Of a DNA stretch of 64,000 nucleotides, positions 61,334 through 64,000 are shown piece by piece (positions within the stretch are counted from its first letter, which is position 1; every line of letters begins with the position of its first letter). Both the position numbers and the translations under genes were made by a program. The notes under the pieces were generated by a model. It made no database searches. It was not told where the DNA came from and saw only the letters and a program-made list of their open reading frames with translations. The stretch spans positions 37,495-101,494 of the forward strand of contig DATEGZ010000149.1 of assembly GCA_035279905.1 (NCBI GenBank), in the 5' to 3' direction. The stretch comes from DATEGZ01 sp035279905 (GTDB taxonomy: Bacteria > Acidobacteriota > Vicinamibacteria > Vicinamibacterales > SCN-69-37).

Positions 61334-62980
61334 ATGCGATCCCGCCGACCGTTTGTCATCATCACCGTCACAGCCTCGATTCTGATTGGCTCCGCTGGAC
61401 GTGCGCGGCCCGCCCTCGAACCGGCCATGCAGGCCGCCATGGATCGCGATCTCATCGAGGTCACGATTCCCGCGCTTCAGGCGGTGTACGTTGCGAAGAA
61501 GTACACGGTCGCGCAGGTCACCGATTGGTACCTGAGCCGCATCTCGCGGTACAACGGCGTCTACCGCGCCGTGCTGCACGTCGATGCGTCGGGCGCGAAG
61601 ACGACGGCGGCGGCTGAAGACAACGCGGCGAGAAACGGCGGCGCGAGCTTCACCCGCGGACCACTGTGGGGCGTGCCGATGGTGATCAAGGCCAACACGA
61701 GCGTGAAGGGGTTCGTGACAAGTGCCGGCTGGTCAGGGTTTCTCATTCCCGGCTACGAGCTCGTCGCACCGGCCGATGCGACCATCGTCGCCAAGCTGCG
61801 CGCCGCAGGTGCGGTCATTCTCGGCCAGACGAACATGCCCGACTTCGCGGCGAGCGACGGCAACATCAGCTCGGCGTACGGCCGTACCGGCGACGCGTAC
61901 GACTGGCGCTTCAGCCCCGGTGGCTCATCTGGCGGGACCGTCACCTCGATTGCCGCGAACTTTGCGCTCGTCGGCAACGGGACGGATACGGCGAATTCGA
62001 TCCGCATGCCAGCCGCCACGAGCGCGGTCGTCGGTGTGCTTCCCACGCGCGGACTCGTCAGCATCGCCGGCATCAATCCGCTCGACTGGCTGCGCGACAA
62101 CACCGGGCCGATCGCGAGAACCGTCACCGACGCCGCCATCACGCTCGGCGTGATGGCCGGTGAGGATTCGAAAGATTTTCAAACGAAGGGCTCGACGAAG
62201 CTCGCGCAATCCGGTCCGTATACGAAGTACCTGAAGGCCGATGCCCTGCAAGGCAAACGCTTCGGCGTGCCGGCGTTCATCGTCGCGGCCGGCGGACCAG
62301 GCGCGCTCGATCCCTCGACGCGCGAGATCTTCATGCAGTCGCTCGAAGGGATGCGTGCGGCAGGCGCGACGATTGTCTTCGATGATGCGCTGCTGCCGGA
62401 GAGCTTCAATGCGCTGACCAATAAGGTGAGCACGCGTCCGTATATCGCGGAGGGGATGGAGACCTTCCTGCGCGATTTCGGGCCGCCTCAATACCATTCG
62501 TCGGTCGAGTATGCGATCGCGATCGGCACGCCGCTTCCGGCGACCGTCGTGCCGCCGCTCACACCCGCGCAACCTGGCGGGCCGATTCCTGCACCCCGGC
62601 CGCCGGTCCAGCAGGATCCCGAGGCCACCGCGAATATCTGGGAGCCCCAGCAGCGCGCGCTCGCGGCATACAACGACGCGCTCGATCAGTTTCATCTCGA
62701 CGGTCTCGTCTATCCGGCGATTCAGATGCCGCCGTTCGACGAAGTCGCGATGGCGGCCGACGGCCGCCGCAGCGCGGGGCCGCACAGCAACACCGGATGG
62801 GTCAACCGCATTGGCGTGCCGGCGATTTCACTGCCGGGGGGTTTCTACGCGAATGGTCTGCCGTTCGGTCTCGAGATCTCGACGAAGCGTTGGAAAGACG
62901 GCGATCTGCTCGGATATGCATTTGCGTACGAGCAGGCCACGCATCACCGGCATCCGCCCGTGCTGGTGGAGAAGCGGTAG
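61334..62980 (+). CDS. Amidase-signature family protein, exported
   Basis: The 548-aa amidase has a signal peptide (RPFVIITVTASILIGSAG) and the catalytic triad of the family: Lys in GVPMVIKANTSVKG, cis-Ser in SPGGSSGGTVTSI and the nucleophile Ser in GTDTANSIRMPAAT. The usual GTDTGGSIR reads TDTANSIR here, so the oxyanion turn may differ. Family members hydrolyse amides such as glutaminyl-tRNA or peptide amides. The Pro-rich insert near residue 415 (PQPxPxPxP-type) is unusual. It lies between the kinase fusion and bactofilin. Confidence 0.85.
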   Translation: MRSRRPFVIITVTASILIGSAGRARPALEPAMQAAMDRDLIEVTIPALQAVYVAKKYTVAQVTDWYLSRISRYNGVYRAVLHVDASGAKTTAAAEDNAARNGGASFTRGPLWGVPMVIKANTSVKGFVTSAGWSGFLIPGYELVAPADATIVAKLRAAGAVILGQTNMPDFAASDGNISSAYGRTGDAYDWRFSPGGSSGGTVTSIAANFALVGNGTDTANSIRMPAATSAVVGVLPTRGLVSIAGINPLDWLRDNTGPIARTVTDAAITLGVMAGEDSKDFQTKGSTKLAQSGPYTKYLKADALQGKRFGVPAFIVAAGGPGALDPSTREIFMQSLEGMRAAGATIVFDDALLPESFNALTNKVSTRPYIAEGMETFLRDFGPPQYHSSVEYAIAIGTPLPATVVPPLTPAQPGGPIPAPRPPVQQDPEATANIWEPQQRALAAYNDALDQFHLDGLVYPAIQMPPFDEVAMAADGRRSAGPHSNTGWVNRIGVPAISLPGGFYANGLPFGLEISTKRWKDGDLLGYAFAYEQATHHRHPPVLVEKR

Positions 62981-62991
62981 AGCGACCGGCT

Positions 62992-63333
62992 TCAGGAAGC
63001 CTGGCGGACTTCTTTCGGCCTGCGATTGCCGGTGTCGATTCGTCCCCGGACCTGGGCGCCGTCTGCCACCCGGACGCCAGGAGCGGTCAGCTCACCTTCG
63101 ATCACCGCAGTCTCACTGACGACAATCTTGTCGTTGGCGCAAAGGCTTCCCTCCACGGCCCCGCCCACCACAATCGTGTCCGCCAGCAGGTTGGCCGTCG
63201 CCCTGCCGCCTTCTGCGATCGTGAGGACGTGTCCCGCCGCATCCACGGACCCGTCGACGTGACCGGCGATGGTCAGCGGTTCCTGCGACAGGACTTCACC
63301 TTTGATTGAAATGGTCGGACCGATGAGCGACAT
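62992..63333 (-). CDS. Bactofilin (polymer-forming cytoskeletal protein)
   Basis: The 113-aa protein is the bactofilin core beta-helix: repeated hydrophobic strands in SIKGEVLSQEPLTIAGHVDGSV, IVVGGAVEGSLCANDKIVVSE and VIEGELTAPGVRVADGAQVRG. Bactofilins self-assemble into membrane-linked filaments that shape cells or place machinery. AAGGAG lies 9 nt before the ATG. Length is shorter than in Myxococcus or Caulobacter proteins and lacks long tails. It is convergent with the amidase gene. Confidence 0.9.
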   Translation of the reverse strand: MSLIGPTISIKGEVLSQEPLTIAGHVDGSVDAAGHVLTIAEGGRATANLLADTIVVGGAVEGSLCANDKIVVSETAVIEGELTAPGVRVADGAQVRGRIDTGNRRPKEVRQAS

Positions 63334-63506
63334 GGCGTTGATACTCCTTCGACCCGAATACGACTGGCAAAAAGCATTCCTATGTGCTGCTCGCCTTTAC
63401 CTCGAAGGAGTGACGATCGATGAGGGCGGCGGGTCCGAACGTCGGACGGAAAGCGGCGTGAGATTACGAATCGGTGCACCGCTTTGCAGCCGCCTGCTGA
63501 CGGTCT

Positions 63507-64000
63507 TCAGACCTGGCGCAGCACGCTCACAGGATCCACCCGCGTCGCGCGCCGCGTGGGAAGCCACGCGGCGGCGGCACCCGTCGCGATGAGCACGATC
63601 GCCGCCGTCACCCATCCAGCCGGGCTGCGCGGGCCAACGTCAAACAGCAGCGGCGCGATGTAACGCGACAGCCAGAGGCTTGCACCAACGCCGATCGCGA
63701 GGCCGGCCATCACGGCGAGCCCGGTCCGCAGTACCACGAGCCGGACGACGGCGGCAGGTTGAGACCCAAGCGCGATCCGGATGCCGATTTCCACGCGGCG
63801 CCGAGCCACGCCGTACGACGTGACACCGTAGAGGCCAAGCGCCGTCAACGAGAGCGCCACCACGCCGAATGCCGACGCAAGCAGCGCGACGAGACGTTCC
63901 TGTGCCATCTCGTCGTCCGCGTCCGCGCGGAGCGGACGCAGGCTGAACACGGGCGCAGGCGTGAGCCCGCGCAGCGCCGACGTGATCGCCCGCCCCAGCG
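63507..64000 (-). CDS. ABC transporter permease, MacB/FtsX family, C-terminal part
   Basis: The frame stays open to the window end, so the 5' part lies beyond 64000. The visible 164 residues contain the last FtsX module: LLASAFGVVALSLTALGLYGV, VEIGIRIALGSQPAAVVRLV, TGLAVMAGLAIGVGASLWLS and WLPTRRATRVDPVSVLRQV. The IGIRIALG and RRATRVDPVSVLR motifs are those of the ADOP permeases, as in the gene at 47231. The gap 63334-63506 holds a 10-bp inverted repeat (ACTCCTTCGA at 63343-63352, complement at 63402-63411) and no clear gene. Confidence 0.85.
   Translation of the reverse strand, partial: LGRAITSALRGLTPAPVFSLRPLRADADDEMAQERLVALLASAFGVVALSLTALGLYGVTSYGVARRRVEIGIRIALGSQPAAVVRLVVLRTGLAVMAGLAIGVGASLWLSRYIAPLLFDVGPRSPAGWVTAAIVLIATGAAAAWLPTRRATRVDPVSVLRQV

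Noticed and set aside
63420..63461. 13-codon plus-strand frame with AAGGAG upstream
   Set aside because: It is too short to support; the AAGGAG belongs to an inverted repeat with the bactofilin ribosome binding site.

Overview
The window is high-GC bacterial chromosome. No insertion sequence, prophage, rRNA or CRISPR array is visible. The gene set points to an Acidobacteriota member, probably a Vicinamibacteria-like lineage. It includes two MacB/FtsX permeases of the acidobacterial ADOP type, a eukaryotic-type Ser/Thr kinase fused to other domains, many outer-membrane beta-barrels, TonB-domain proteins, a bactofilin, and the type B succinate dehydrogenase SdhCAB. This assignment is inferred from gene content, not from a marker tree.

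Layout. 1-2.1 kb: icd (5' end cut off) and mdh, closed by a strong terminator. 2.2-4.3 kb: small proteins, a cyanophycinase-like peptidase and a pilin-like protein, all separated by an octamer repeat. 4.3-9.0 kb (minus): a sigma-54 activator and sdhCAB in one apparent operon. 9.1-12.6 kb (minus): a barrel, a large Tyr/Gly-rich protein and a small monooxygenase-fold protein. 12.9-18.1 kb: a tight four-gene run of porin, exported amidohydrolase, DcaP-like porin and exported glutaminase. 18.2-24.0 kb: a complete RND efflux pump, followed by a barrel gene and a terminator. 24.8-28.8 kb (minus): a DUF2254 protein, an alginate-export-like barrel and a DASS carboxylate transporter. 28.8-33.8 kb: sucCD and 2-oxoacid:ferredoxin oxidoreductase. 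33.9-42.4 kb: mostly single genes (paired TonB proteins, ndk, dcd, ParB-like, Sir2, CapA, BI-1). 42.5-46.4 kb: initiator tRNA, a cold-shock protein and two beta-propeller-like proteins. 46.5-51.8 kb: a LysR regulator with two putative target units that carry the same ~57-bp upstream element. 51.9-58.2 kb: PhoD, then a five-enzyme urate-to-ureidoglycolate cluster. 58.2-64 kb: a kinase-FGE-hydrolase fusion, an amidase, a bactofilin and a truncated permease.

Function. Icd, Mdh, SdhCAB, SucCD and KorAB supply most of a TCA cycle in which a ferredoxin-linked KOR stands in for 2-oxoglutarate dehydrogenase. The DASS carrier diverges from sucC. The urate genes (uox, HIU hydrolase, uraD, allB, alc) take urate to ureidoglycolate and urea.

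The least explained content is non-coding. At least six families of short inverted or tandem repeats sit in the intergenic gaps. The LysR region has twin upstream elements. Several start codons lie about 9 nt after a TANNNT box, as in leaderless transcripts, and two divergent gene pairs appear to share a CATG as both start codons.
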